Positions 11,901 through 42,150 of a stretch of 64,000 nt of DNA are shown here, piece after piece. The translations under genes and the position numbers were made by a program. The stretch covers positions 45,383,358 to 45,447,357 of the forward strand of contig JANJXV010000004.1 in assembly GCA_024803745.1 (NCBI GenBank), read 5' to 3'. The notes beneath the pieces are model-generated. The model was not told the origin of the DNA and made no database searches. It saw only the letters and a program-made list of their open reading frames with translations. Each line of letters begins with the position of its first letter. The stretch's first letter is position 1. Source of the DNA: Megascapheus bottae. Lineage: Eukaryota > Chordata > Mammalia > Rodentia > Geomyidae.

Positions 11901-14054
11901 GTACCTTACACCTAGTCTTCAAAATTGGATATATGTTAAGATAGTGTGGAAGAAATGAAGCTCTAAAAATTCATTCTACACTTGAGACCAGACAAGCCAA
12001 ATTTCAAGTAGTCAGGAGTCATATGTGGCTCGCACTGCTGTGGTTGTAAGAAAATCTAGTGTCACGTATGAATTGTACTCTTTTATGAAGTGACAGGATA
12101 CAAAGGTGGATTAAAGTATGGTCTTCACATTTAATGAAGGCTTCTTCCAAGCTGGGGGTCTCTGGGCATTCAGGCTGCATATATCTTTCTACCAATAGAG
12201 ATGCCCTCAGTTCCCAGGTCACCTGCTTGTCCATCCTTCAGAAAGTGGACACAGTGTGCTTTATTTTTAAGGGCAAGACACTTTACTATCATCAACCAGA
12301 AAAAAAGGTTTTAACAAGTATACAAATCTGCACCTACAGAGTAAATGCCCCCCCCTCCACATACACACTCACGCTGTGTGACATTAACCACGGAACTCTA
12401 CTGTTTGCATTGGCCTAGATCTAGCTGTGGTAACTTCTTTGTCTTTTTAACAGTTCCCACCCTCTACACCTTAATGTTCTCTAAAATAAAGAAGGAAACC
12501 TGTATTCTATTTGTCTTTATACCAATACAGATGTTAAAAATATTTTTTTCATACTTCATGGAGAAAAGGACTCAGGAAAGCAAAAATGCTGATAGCTTGT
12601 GGAAGTAATAAAGAACCCCAACCTGGGACAGAACCACAACCTCCAGGAACAATGCCCTTCATCAGCTACAGGTCCTAACTAAGTGTGGGAGCTCTCCCTC
12701 GTAATCTCAGCCCTCAGCGGGAGGATCTGAAGTTGGAGGCTTCTTGGCTACATAGTTAGACTCTGTCTCAAACAAAAACTCCAACATTTTTCTCTAAGTA
12801 CTTGCGAAACGTCCCTGAAACTTGCTGAATTTTCCTGAGAATCTGAGGAGTCTTAGAGAAAAATAAGGCATAGACTATGAGAGATATGACCAAGAACTAG
12901 TTTGAAATCTGTAAAGAACATCTCCTCCCAGCTAATACAATTCAAGGTCAAAGGAGACTGAATGTGCAAAGTAAAGTGCTAGCACTTACTTGCTTAAGTA
13001 GAATAAAAGTAAGTTCTGTTCAGTTTCGTTCGGATTTGGAGAGGGATTCAGAATTTATTTTGGACCTGAACTCTTTGTCAGACATGAAGCACTCACATCA
13101 AACCATAGTCACCAAAATATAACTTCATTATAAAAGTGAACACAACCCTAATAGAAAATCAATACATCAGGTAGGTATTAACATTTTGACCTCTATTCAC
13201 CTGTTTCTTTTGATGTTGAGGAATGTGAGTTACTGACAAAGAAAAGTCTGAGTGAAGGAGCCAACCACAAACTCAAATCCTTAGGATGGAAATCTCTGAA
13301 ATGAAAGGCAAAATGGGAATTTGAATAACAAGTCCTATCACCCCAGCCAGCAACCCAAACTGCCATGTCAATCTTAGTTAGCCCACGTGCAGGAGATGAT
13401 GTGAGACACAGGGATTTAAAGACCCCTGAGTTCAGGACAGTGCACTGGCAGCCATTGAAGTGGCGGGGGAATGCTGTTCAAAGCCCCAGCTGATGCTTCA
13501 GGAGAGTTGGCAGACTTGTCTAGCTTGCAGCAGCTGCACCTGGCTCATTTTTTCAGAACAAGAATATAGGTAAGCAGTGGTTTGAGGAGCTAAACTGTGG
13601 TAGCAGCTGTGGCTACACAAACAGAGACTGTGGTAGCTCTGCTGCTTTAAGCCATCAGTCACCCGTGACTTCTCTCCTTGGGCATGAAGGCCGTCTGGCA
13701 ATATCTCAAAGAAATTCATGGTCAATGTACTCCAGATTTATAGTTGGTTTTTATATAAACTGAAAATACTCAGAAATTTTAAAAGGTTGAGATTTGTACA
13801 AAAACCATAGTTTCCAGAGATTTTAGACTCTGAACTGTGACATTATATAATCTTTGTCATTTGAAGTAACAAGCACAGATTATGTAACCGAAATGTAAGA
13901 GAAAAGTATGACTGCTGTTTATTAGGCAATTAATCCAAATAGTATGCTATTTTGTGTTTTGAATGTTCTTAACTTTTAAAACACGTATGACATATAGTCA
14001 CATCTTTTTACATTTCTTAAAAATAAAATCCACCATTAAAACTTTATTGGTGGT
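11901..14054. other. Unique non-coding sequence with one B1 monomer
   Basis: Only the B1-like piece at 12683-12782 is recognised. The moderately GC-rich part near 13380-13730 has an open minus-strand frame of 75 codons that resembles nothing known to me. Confidence 0.6.
12683..12782 (+). mobile_element. B1-like monomer
   Basis: gtaatctcagccctcagcgg and ggctacatagttagactctg with tctcaaacaaa are the middle and 3' end of a rodent B1 element. B1 supports a rodent host. Confidence 0.75.
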
Positions 14055-14248
14055 GCCAGGAGTGTGGCCTAGTGGTAGAGTGCTTGCCTGTCGTGCATGA
14101 AGCCTTGTGTTAAATTCCTCAGTACCACATACACAAAAAAAAGCCAGAAGTGATGCTGTGGGCTCAAGTGGTACAGCGCTAGCCTTAAGAAAGCTCAGGG
14201 ACGGTGCCCAGGCCCTAAGCTCAAGCCCCAGGATTGGCAAAAAAAAAT
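14055..14248 (+). mobile_element. IDL-Geo SINE
   Basis: Sense dimer (gccaggagtgtggcctagtg to ccccaggattggc plus A8). Several substitutions mark it as middle-aged. Confidence 0.87.
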
Positions 14249-16403
14249 CTTATTGACCACATTTCTTAAAGATCCCCTGCCTCATCCGCCTAAGCTGATA
14301 GCCCCAAATCCTATGTCTATACTCTCCTGTCTGCATGCCACACTCGTCTGTGAAATCTAATTCCTCTCTCATTCCACTGGAGAGAGGGTTCGCAATAGTT
14401 ATGTAGATGAAGAGTCCAAATGAAGGAAACTGTGAATGTTTGGAGCATGCGGTGAAATAACCATGACATTCAGTTGTTCAACTTATATTAATTACAGTGG
14501 TTGGTCACTTATGTAACTAAGATGGATGGGAGGTTGAAAGGAAGTGTGTGTGGGAGGCATGTTAACTGTCCCTGCTCAGACAATTGGAGCCTATTTATAA
14601 ATCATCACCACTGTTTCACAATATATCCATCATTAGGATAGAGTTCATTATTCTCTCTGACCAGTTTCTCTGTCACTTGGAGACACTGGGCATTGACCAG
14701 GCCCGGTGTGTTCCTATATCTAGATATAGACTGTTTTAGTTGCTGTTTAGATAATATAAGTAGGTGGAAATAAGGTCATGATCTCTTTCTTCTGGTTTCC
14801 TTGGCTATCTCAAGTGCTTAGAACTACAAGTTGGTCCTGTATATCTAAATCCATTCTGCTGTAGGTAAAGGGCTAACCGGTGGGAGTCTTATCCTCACTT
14901 CCGTCTTGGTCTATCACTTTTATTCATACAACTCTCACCACCTTGTTCCCATCTCAGGGCTTCAACCAGTATGTAAACTCCACAACATAATGGTAATGAC
15001 GATAGTAATTGTGACATAGACACTTACTCGAATGCATTAGTCTCAGTCCTTTCTTACTATTTTACCAAGTCATTACAACTGCACTATGAAACAGGGACAG
15101 CTATTATTACTGTTTTTCAATGGGGAAAATTTGAGACTTGAAGAGATTCCTTAAACAGAGTTCCAGATTACAAGTAGCAGACCACAATACACTTATCATT
15201 TATATAAACCATACGCCCATCTATGTCAGGATTTAACGGCCAGGATTTCGTGTTGATCTTATCGTTTGCTACCAACAGAATATATTTGTTCAATGAATGA
15301 ATAACATGAGATCTTTGAGATAGAAATTTCCCCAAATAGGGGCTCTGAATGAAATGGGATAGATGAATCAGGGGAATATGAAATCCTTCAATCAGGACAT
15401 AATACAGACAGCAAATCCTTACAGTTGGAAGCTGTAGGTATGCAGATGAGCAGGGATATTGATGGGGACATGTCATTGTTCTAGTTTAGACTTTGTGGCT
15501 ATTGAAATCTCTCCAAGGACTTTTTGTTTTCTGTTCGTTGGAGCAGGCTCCCTCACCATGACTTTTTCCCATGATATTTAGTTAGAAAATAGCAGGGAAA
15601 AAAAAGACAAGCAGCCTGAAAGCGGCTTGCCAGTAACTTTATCGCATCATGCCAATGTTTACTGGAGGGGAAAATGTTGAGAACAATTACTTGAGGCCCT
15701 AATTTTTAAATAATCAACACTGTGAAAGTATCACTGCAATGTAACTAAATGCATCATCTGTCACTTCTTCTGATTTATTCTGTACATCATGCTCTGCTTT
15801 GTCATATTCGTTTTCTTACCACTTTTCAGACTTCTCCACACACATTTTTCCTAAAACCTACTCTCATTTCCTTTAAACACATTCCTCCTTTTGCCTGTCT
15901 TAGACATCATGAATAAATTGCGTATGTATGAAGATGTCACTGTGCATAGAGGAATGTTGTGAATCAGAATACATTAAACTGACACTGTCAGTCTTCTTTC
16001 AACACCATCCTCACAAGCATAAATTTCCTTTGTTTTATTTCTTGAGGAGAAATTATCTTGCTACCTCTAAAGCATCCTCAACTGCTTATGACTAGTTTCC
16101 TGAGGTCATAGTCCAATTAAGTGTCAAACTTAAGACATGAGATAGTTTGATACTTAGAAGAGTTTCAAGAGAAAAGTACTCTTTTCAAAAAAAAAAAACA
16201 GAATGAAATGGGCTTATTTCAGAGGAACCACATGAGAGACACCGAGATAGCACAGGGCTTTTCTGCAAAGAATTCTTATGAAGTTAATCTGATATAGCGC
16301 TGACTTTCATTATATAATTAGGGTCAATTTTCCTAGATTGAAAAATTTACCTTTAAATATAATGAAAACTTACTGAATGGATGTTTTATGTGAAACTTCC
16401 TTC
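14249..16403. other. Unique non-coding sequence
   Basis: 2.1 kb with no repeat or gene recognised. It could hold conserved non-coding DNA, but that needs cross-species alignment. Confidence 0.6.
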
Positions 16404-16596
16404 TTTTTTGCCAGACTTGGGCTTGAGCTCAGGGCCTGAGCACTGTCCTTGGACTTTCTCAATGCTAGAGTTCTACCACTTGAGGCTCAGAACCATTTCT
16501 GGCTTTTTTTTCTATGTATGTGGTACCAAGGAATCGAATCCGGGTCTTCCTGAATGCTAAGCAAGCACTCTACAACTAGGCCAAACTCCCTGACCC
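16404..16596 (-). mobile_element. IDL-Geo SINE
   Basis: Antisense dimer. tatgtgaaacttcctt before it and tatgtaaaacttcttt after it form a slightly decayed duplication. Confidence 0.88.
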
Positions 16597-16720
16597 TATG
16601 TAAAACTTCTTTAAAAATCATTTTTGCAGTAAGCATAATGATATTTGAAATAGAATCATAACAATTTAAATATGATTTTAAAGTAGCATTTTTAAACCCT
16701 TTTTAAAAAAACAATACTTA

Positions 16721-16810
16721 GAGCCAGGGATTGACTACTTAGGAGGCTAAGATCTGAGGATTCACAGTTCACAGTCAACCAAGACAGAAAAGTATATAAG
16801 ATTCTTATTA

Positions 16811-16815
<5 letters not shown>
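16721..16815 (+). mobile_element. 7SL-headed SINE head fragment with (CA)n tail
   Basis: Only the head is kept (gactacttaggaggctaaga, agattcttattaagc). The right half is missing and a CA repeat (16814-16849) follows directly. Confidence 0.7.

Positions 16816-16849
<34 letters not shown>
16814..16849. repeat. (CA)n
   Basis: About 17 perfect CA units at the end of a SINE head fragment. Confidence 0.93.
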
Positions 16850-16850
<1 letters not shown>

Positions 16851-16935
16851 AATGTTTCATACCAATCTATAAATTAACATTTTATCTTTATGTATTTAAC
16901 TAATATAGTAAATAGTCTCTTAAGGGAGGAAAAGG

Positions 16936-17150
16936 CAGACACCAGTAGTTTTTGCTTTTTAGTTATTTAGGAAGCTGAGATTTAAAAAAAAAAAAAAAGG
17001 TTCAAAGCCAACCAGGGCATAAAAGTCCCTGAGTCCATATTTAAAATAACCAACCAAAAGATAGTTTGGAGTTATAGTTTATGTGGCAAAACACAAGCTT
17101 AGCAAACAGTAAGGTCCTCAATTCAAACCTCAGTACTGCTAAAAAGAAAA
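16936..17150 (+). mobile_element. 7SL-headed SINE, degenerate
   Basis: agttatttaggaagctgaga, ttcaaagccaaccagggcat, agtaaggtcctcaattcaaa and cctcagtactgc keep the family order. An internal A15 run has expanded. Confidence 0.65.
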
Positions 17151-17516
17151 GAAGATAAGAATAGGGTGCCTACTGGGCTTTATGTGCTAGTAGCCTTAGC
17201 TCTTTACAGTAGCGATCGTATGCCTGGGGGGAAAGCAGACTGCTTTTTGCCACCATGAGATGAAAGATGAGAGGGGTTTTTTTGACATGGATTCATATTG
17301 ATGGATGATTTGAAATCATCCAACTGAACCGATAAAGCAAGAAATTTCTTATAAATATGACAGAAAGATTCACAAAACTTCAAGTATCAAGAATTACCAC
17401 CTATATGCCAATTTGCCTTCACTTCAAATTCTAGTACTTACAGGAAATATTAAAGATGAAATATTTAGTTTCCAGGAAATACTATCCATAGATTTAGTCA
17501 TTAATTTCGTTTAGGG
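17151..17516. other. Unique sequence
   Basis: Nothing recognised. Confidence 0.55.
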
Positions 17517-17645
17517 ATTTTTTTTGAGACACACCTTTTCTGTTACTCGGAGTGATCTTCAATTTCTGAGCTAAAGCCATCCTCTTGCCTCAGTTTCTCA
17601 AATACTTGGGACTACAGGTGCATGATATGCTATTGTGCTTGGCTT
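17517..17645 (-). mobile_element. B1-like monomer, antisense
   Basis: tttttttgagacacaccttt, agccatcctcttgcctcagt and acttgggactacaggtgcat are the classic antisense B1 order. Confidence 0.8.
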
Positions 17646-17928
17646 ACTAAACATTGAGTTTTAACTGCCATAAAGAAAAATAGTGACTGCCTAGGTAATT
17701 AAGCTCTTCATTGGATAGACTTGAACCAAGGCTATAGACTTATCAGAGATTTTCCTGTACACAGAGCTTTTAACAGGGTTTCTCCTTTCCCATTCCTAGA
17801 TATTTCTTCTTCTTCAGAGGATTGAGGCCAGAGAGACAAAGGAAGCAAGCAAAAGGGGGATGGGCTAAATAACTTCAAGTTGACAGATTTCAATTGTCCA
17901 GAAATTGCCTACAAGAAGGGAGTTCTCT

Positions 17929-18130
17929 GGCCAGGAGTGTAGCCTAGTGGTAGCATGCTCACCTAACATGCGCAAAGCGCTGGGTTCAATTCCCTGGAAC
18001 CATATACACAGAAAAAGCTGGAAATGGCACTGTGGCTCAAGTGCCAGAGTGCTAGCACTGAGTAAAAAGTGTCCAAGGACAGTGCCCAGGCCTTGAGTTC
18101 AAGCCCAACATCTGGAGAAAAAAAAAAAAA
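17929..18130 (+). mobile_element. IDL-Geo SINE (first of a stacked pair)
   Basis: Sense dimer with a 12-A tail. Its left target duplicate gaagggagttctct (17914-17927) pairs with gaagggagtgctct (18611-18624). The second copy was later split by the composite insertion at 18138-18609. Confidence 0.88.
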
Positions 18131-18137
18131 GGAAGGG

Positions 18138-18609
18138 CCAGGCACGAGGTGTCTCACACCTGTAATCCTAGCTATTCCGGAGGCTGAGATCTGAGGATCA
18201 AGGTTCAAAGCCAGCCTGGGCACAAAAGGATCTGAGACTCTTATCTCCAATTAACCTCTAGAAAACGAGAAGTGGGGCTTCGCTCAAGGATAGGGCAGTA
18301 GCCGTGAGCTGAATTGCTCAGGCTGTTCAAGCCCCATGACCCACAAAAAATATATATATATGTGTGTGTATTTGGTTATTTGAACTAGAATAGAGAAGGG
18401 GGGAAAACAAGATGGGGGTGGGGGGAGGGAAATGGGAACCAAGACATGAGAAAGGGTATCAATGTTTGTGAAGTAATGCACCTTCTATCTGGTGAATATA
18501 ATGTAACCCTTCTATTAATTATAATAAAAATATATGGAAGAAAAAAAAGAAATACAAAGCACCCATGAATGAAGGGAGGGAAATAAATGTGTTTGATCTC
18601 AAAAAAAAA
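18138..18609 (+). mobile_element. SINE-L1 composite with apparent 3' transduction
   Basis: A two-part SINE (18138-18345) is followed by a TA/TG run and a 5'-truncated L1 3' end (about 18369-18540). Then come about 52 bp of non-L1 sequence (18549-18600) with AATAAA at 18582-18587, and a poly(A) of nine (18601-18609). The 7-bp direct repeat ggaaggg (18131-18137 and 18610-18616) brackets the whole. The AATAAA sits 13 nt before the poly(A), as in a genuine cleavage site. This fits read-through of an L1 into flanking DNA plus template switching onto a SINE RNA. Separate nested insertions are the alternative. Confidence 0.65.
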
Positions 18610-18624
18610 GGAAGGGAGTGCTCT

Positions 18625-19145
18625 AACTTTGCAGTTTTATTTTTTATTAAACATTAAAACAATGCGCAGCCAAAGATTATAATCACAATATCATACTCAC
18701 AAATATTCTATGTGAGGCCATTAGCGTTAGAAATGTACCTATTTAGCATGTCTGTTAAGTAAAATATATGGAGCTGTATTTCTAGAGCGTATATTTGGAG
18801 AAGAGATATTGAAATTCATAAATTATCTGAGGGACAATGGAAATCACTATACATAATTCATTGAAGGAATGTTTGCCTTTGTCTTTATTTAAATCATCAT
18901 TTCTAAAAATGCAGGTCATCACAAGTTCCACAATGTTATTTGAAAATGTAATCCATGTTTTCTTTATAGACCTGTAGAAATGATTTAAAAGCAGCTGTCA
19001 TGGGAAACTTCTATGATACATCTGTGCTGTATATCTTACTAAATTATTGTATCTCCCAAATTTCTCTTAAACATGGTTTTTCACAATCTAAATAACAAAA
19101 TGAAAATGGAAATAATTGATATCATTTTGACTTTTATGAATAGTG
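18625..19145. other. AT-rich unique sequence
   Basis: Nothing recognised. Confidence 0.55.
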
Positions 19146-19385
19146 GTGGCCGATGCTCACAATATGAGCTGGCACTGTAATTCCAGCTTCTTAGGAAACA
19201 GATCTGAGGATCACAATTTGAAACCAGCCTGGGCATAAAATTCTGTGAAACTCTTATCTCCAGTTAACCAGTGAAAAGCTAGAAGCAGAGGTATGTTTCA
19301 AGGGGTAGAACACCAGCCTTGAACAAAAAAAGCCAAGTGGGAGTGTAAGACTCTGAGTTCAAGCTCCAGTACCACACACAAAACA
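19146..19385 (+). mobile_element. 7SL-headed two-part SINE
   Basis: Sense copy with a short duplicated head (atgctcacaatatgagctgg), then gatctgaggatcacaatttg, ctcttatctccagttaacca and gactctgagttcaagctcca. Confidence 0.75.
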
Positions 19386-19644
19386 AACAACAAACCTATG
19401 TAGTATCAGGCTATACCTGTATCTCATGTGAAATCCTTTGATAAGTACTGCCACTCACTAATAGTTACTTTGCCTGTAAGTATGTTAGCCAATACTTTAG
19501 CATCAAGTTTCAGCATAAAGACAACATGAGTTAATGTTTAAGTTAGTTGAATTTTTGTTTCAAATAATGGGAATAGAAAAATAAAAGAGAATAGTGCCAG
19601 AGTAGGAAAATAAAGACTAAAATACATATTAAGAAAGAAAAAAG
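19386..19644. other. Unique sequence
   Basis: Nothing recognised. Confidence 0.55.
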
Positions 19645-19861
19645 AGCAAGTTATTGGTGGTTAATGCCTATAATCCTAGCTACTCAGAAGCTGAAATCGG
19701 AGGAGTATGGTTCAAAGCCAGCCCAGATAGGAAAGTCTATGAGACTCCTATTTCCAATTAACCACCAGACAAATGGAAGTGATGCAGAGTGGGAAAGTTC
19801 CAGCTTTAAGCAAAAGAACTCAGGGACAGCATTCGGACCCTGGGTTCAAATTCCATAACCA
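19645..19861 (+). mobile_element. 7SL-headed two-part SINE with giant GAAA tail
   Basis: ggtggttaatgcctataatc, ctcctatttccaattaacca and agaactcagggacagcattc define it. The tail runs straight into the 466-bp polypurine array. Confidence 0.83.
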
Positions 19862-19864
19862 GGA

Positions 19865-19948
<84 letters not shown>

Positions 19949-19961
19949 AGGAGAGAGAGAA

Positions 19962-20022
<61 letters not shown>

Positions 20023-20043
20023 GAGAAAGAAAGAGAGAGAGAA

Positions 20044-20130
<87 letters not shown>

Positions 20131-20178
20131 GGAAGGAAGGAAGGAAGGAAGGAAGGAAGGAAGGAAGGAAGGAAGGAA

Positions 20179-20232
<54 letters not shown>

Positions 20233-20328
20233 GTGAGGGAGAGAGGGAGGGATGGAGGGAGGGAGGGAGGAAGGAGGGATGGAAGGAAGGAAGGAAGGAA
20301 GGAAGGAAGGAAGGAAGGAAGGAAGGAC
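19862..20328. repeat. 466-bp polypurine array (GAAA, GAGA, GGAA, GGGA)
   Basis: The + strand is nearly pure purine for over 460 bases, in blocks of GAAA, GA, GGAA and GGGA. It seeds from the SINE at 19645. Open frames across it on both strands encode only repeated K/E/R or S/L/F and are artefacts. Confidence 0.95.
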
Positions 20329-21094
<766 letters not shown>

Positions 21095-21225
21095 ATCTCA
21101 CCCAGCAATTTTATTATTATATTCTATTATTTTTAGTGGGAAGGTTAATCTGTGTAACTCAGTTTATATACCCAAAACTGACTTAACATTTTAAAATGTC
21201 TTTTCTTTGGCTATGCAAAGAACTT

Positions 21226-21228
21226 GTT

Positions 21229-21300
<72 letters not shown>

Positions 21301-21303
21301 TTT
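21226..21303. repeat. (TTTC)n
   Basis: About 18 TTTC units, the tail of the antisense SINE at 21303-21512. Confidence 0.95.
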
Positions 21304-21512
21304 TTTGTGGGTCTGGGCCTGGAAGCTGTCCCTGAGCTCTTCCGCTCAAGGCTACCGCCCTACCCCTTGAGCCACAGCCCCACTTACTGTTTCCTAGTTG
21401 TTAAATGGAGGTGAGTCTCACGGACTTTTGTTCCTGGGCTGGCTTTGAACTGCAATCCTCAGATCTCAGCCTCCTGGGTAGCTAGGATTACAGGCGTGAG
21501 CCACTGGCTCTG
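21303..21512 (-). mobile_element. 7SL-headed two-part SINE with TTTC tail
   Basis: Antisense full-length copy (gctcaaggctaccgccctac, gatctcagcctcctgggtag, attacaggcgtgagccactg). On its own strand the tail is a GAAA repeat (21228-21302). It lies tail-to-tail with the SINE at 19645. Confidence 0.85.
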
Positions 21513-21947
21513 TGCACTTCTTTATACATGTTGCCTCCACCGATTACAATACACTTCACTTCCCCCAGCTATCCTTTGCTGACTTGGCTCTGGTCCTTCA
21601 AACAGTCTGAGAAATATCTGCAGAAGTCTTATCCATTCATTCCTAAACTATCATATTTGGGCAGACCCCATGAACTTTAAAACAAAAATACAGTTACCAA
21701 CTTACATGTTGCTGACATTTTAGTCAGTAAAATAGAACTATAGATCAAAACAATGGCTCTAAGCTATAAAGCATGTGTGCTGGGTATTAGCTCTGCTCAG
21801 AATGTGGACTACAATATATGTACAGTATGTACTACAATATGTGTCAGGTATGTAGAGAGTATATATTACAGCAAGTGTGAATCACAGTAAGGTGTGATAA
21901 GACATGAAGCCTATGATAGTATTTCTCATGCTGTTCCGTATTTGCAG
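21513..21947. other. MCHR2 upstream region
   Basis: Candidate 5' flank or last part of an upstream intron. A tandem-like echo of 'actacaatatgtg' near 21810-21845 is the only visible structure. No CpG island. Confidence 0.5.
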
Positions 21948-22153
21948 CTTGCCCTGTTCTTTGGCAGTCTGTAGGATTATTACGAACCAGGGCCAATCAT
22001 ACTTTTACTGCAATCCTGCATGACAACTTGATGCAAAAGAGCGTTCCAGTGAATCCTGTCTTAATCATGTGAAGAGATCTACATTGAAGACTCTTATGAA
22101 CCAAATCAACTTGTTATCACTTCCTGGCTTTTGACACCGGAAGTTCATGAGCA
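21948..22153 (+). promoter_or_regulatory. MCHR2: Probable MCHR2 5' leader with candidate 3' splice site
   Basis: A pyrimidine-rich stretch ending in tatttgcag at 21939-21947 would serve as an acceptor, making 21948 the start of the exon that holds the ATG. This would imply an upstream untranslated exon, which I cannot place. The leader contains three short upstream ORFs: 22020-22031, 22031-22072 and 22147-22194. The last overlaps the receptor start out of frame. No TATA box or CpG island is visible in 21513-21947. The exon boundary is an inference. Confidence 0.4.
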
Positions 22154-39436
<17,283 letters not shown>

Positions 39437-41950
39437 AATGAAGCTTTCAGAAAAGCATACTCATTCCCACTTCCTTCCCTGCGGCTCGTCTATGATCACC
39501 ATAGGATTGCAAGGATAGATGAAAACTCCTTGCTGCACCCATTGTTGCCTATTTGTGATTCGCCGCAGGATAAGGCGGTGTCATCCATGGTAAGAAGGAG
39601 CCATCCTTCAAATGCAATGTGTTTGCTATGCGAAGACTTCAGAGAGACAAGAAATCTTAGTCTATATCATGTAGATAAAAATAGGAAAGTCTAAGATACA
39701 TAACTAAGGTCTGCAGTTGTGTGTGTTATTTCACATGTTCAAAACTGATAGAAATGCTCACTCTGGACTGGTGATGTGGCTCCTTGGTAAAGTCCTTGAC
39801 TCGAAAGTGTGAGGACACGAGTTCAAATTTCAACACTTGCCAGTGGGGTAAAAATCCATCAACTCCATAGTCACTGAGGAATCTGTCCTTGCCCTCCACA
39901 CTGGGACCTCATTTTACAGCTCCCCAAGGGTTCCGGGGAAGGAACCATCTCACAAGGAGATTTGAAATTTGGCCATTTATATCTATAAAAAATCTCAATT
40001 TCTTAGGGACCAATCTAATATCTTCATTGGCGAGTTTCACCTTTCAGAAGGTAAGCCCCTCTATTTACCCTTTCACAATCCGATTACAAGTAGCAAACAT
40101 AGGAGATAAATACTAAGGCTCAAAATATTATGAAAAGATTTAAAAGCTACACAACTAGCCAAGAGCTGGACTGAAGTCAGCTCTACCTGTTCATCTTCTC
40201 TGGTGCACCATTTTAACAGCCTGTACTTCAAATGGAGAGAGACAGTGACAGTGTTTCTCTTGCTTTCTCCTATAGACCCAAAGAACTAAAATATGAAAAA
40301 AATGTGAGTTTCTAGTATATATGCATATATATTATTTAAAATGTAGCTTTGTTCTTGTGCCTACTTATTGTAGAAACCAGTTTTCCCATTTTCATAACTG
40401 TGTCTCACTTCAAGACAGTAATGCAACAATTCTTTTAGATGATTAATATATGTTCATTCGAGTTACAAATGTTATTCACTTTCAAACTCATGGATATTTA
40501 TTATATGTCCTTGTTCCTCCTTTGGCTATTATAAAACATGTTGTTTGATGCAGCCTGGAAAGGAAAATGCTTTTAAAGCTTGTGTTCTCAACAAAGGCAA
40601 ATATTACTCTTTTGCGTATGGATGAAATCTGTAAGCCCACCTCCTTTGTCTAAAAATACAAACTTGTTCATTCCGTGACTATTTGGAACTGAGTTTTAGC
40701 CTAACCCCCCTTTTTTAGATTAAAAAGACTTACAGAGATCAGCTCTTTAACTACTCTGAGCCCCATTTTTATATCTCGTTTGTATTTGAACTAACCTAAA
40801 CACAAGAATTTGAATTCTGTGTTTGGCTAAAGGCCTTTCAGGTACTATTTTGGAGTGAGCAGTTGCTGAATGTTTTTCTGGGTGGATAGTCACATAAGCA
40901 AACATACAGAGTACACACCAACAAGGACCACATCTGTGGATTTGAACTCCACAGCTGGAGAGCTGCACACAGAGGCCATGTGCCCATCTCTCCTCCTGGA
41001 AAGCTGGGCTGTGACTTTGATTTTAGGGATTTCCACTCTCACTTTTCTAAGGTGCAACAGTCTGGATTCAGTGAATTACCCTGATATCCAATAACCAAAC
41101 AAAGCAGGTCAGACACACATGCTGTCATTTAGTAACTGTTTAATTCCATTATCCTTTCTAGTGCAAAAAAATACTATCTTCAAAGCCAATAAGACATTTT
41201 TCTAGTAGTATGTCTGATAGCCCTAAACTAATTCAAAATCAAAATTGGTCAATGACTTACTCTAATTTATATTTATTAAAAGTTGCAAAGGAGCTTTAGC
41301 ATGTAATCAAAGTCAAACATAAAAGGAGTGATTTTTAAATTCAATGTTGTGCCTTTATATAGCTTTCTATAGCTTTCTATGCATAAGCACATTTAGATGT
41401 AAGCTTACAGAGGTGGTTTGACAGATTACCTGTGTCTTATTTTTTGTATGTCACATTTATACATGTACTCTCATATAAAATTAATAATGATTCATTGTAA
41501 TTACAGTTACTACTTGAGGTTTTGTTTATTAAAAACATAATTGTATCTCTCCTCTGTGCTTGTCCAACTACAGCTGTTTCATTTAAACTCTGTTCATTAA
41601 CTAATATCAATCAATGAGTAAAAAAATACTTTATATCAATATGCTCCTGCCTTGCAACTCCTACTTGTAAGATTTCCTTATACAAATACTTTATATGTTT
41701 GCAGTACAGTTTCTCTTGAACCACTTCTAATGCTTTAAGAATCAGTAAAATGCAGCCACACATGGACAATGGCTTGATAGCACTCTTCTACCATATTGCT
41801 AGAAATCTAGCCCTTGTATTGTTTTTACAACCCCAGAAATTACTGCCTTTCATGGGTAATAATGTCAAAAGGTAATGGAACTTTGCATGTAAAGATTAAA
41901 TATTGCAGATGAGGAGAAACATACACCAAACCGATGAGATACCTTTTAAG
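39437..41950 (+). other. MCHR2 3' UTR and flank
   Basis: Follows the stop codon. The first few hundred bases are probably 3' UTR. I could not fix a poly(A) site: ATTAAA-type words occur (for example near 41275), but no clear AATAAA plus downstream GU element. Apart from the tRNA-derived monomer at 39763 it appears unique. Confidence 0.5.
39763..39848 (+). mobile_element. tRNA-derived monomer in the MCHR2 3' flank
   Basis: ggactggtgatgtggctcct, tggtaaagtccttgactcga and acgagttcaaatttcaacac have A-box-like and B-box-like boxes. It lies about 330 bp past the stop and so may be within the 3' UTR. Confidence 0.55.
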
Positions 41951-42150
41951 GTTGGCCAGTATATGTCCACATCTTAGGATGGTTGAGATCTCAGAATTGC
42001 AGTTCAAAGATAGCCTGGGAAAAAATATCCATGTGACTCTTACTGCCCATTAATGAACAAAAAAGTCAAAAGTAAAGATTTGGCTCTAAAACCTTGAGCA
42101 AAGAAAGCCAAGCAAGAGCACAGAGCCCTGAATTCAAGCCCTACTACTGA
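41951..42150 (+). mobile_element. 7SL-headed SINE with GGGGA tail
   Basis: cacatcttaggatggttgag, gactcttactgcccattaat and agagccctgaattcaagccc. The tail is the G-rich purine array at 42150-42350. Confidence 0.75.

Noticed and set aside
13498..13725. 75-codon minus-strand frame with many Cys/Ser/His
   Set aside because: No recognisable fold or family, and no promoter or splice context; chance frame.
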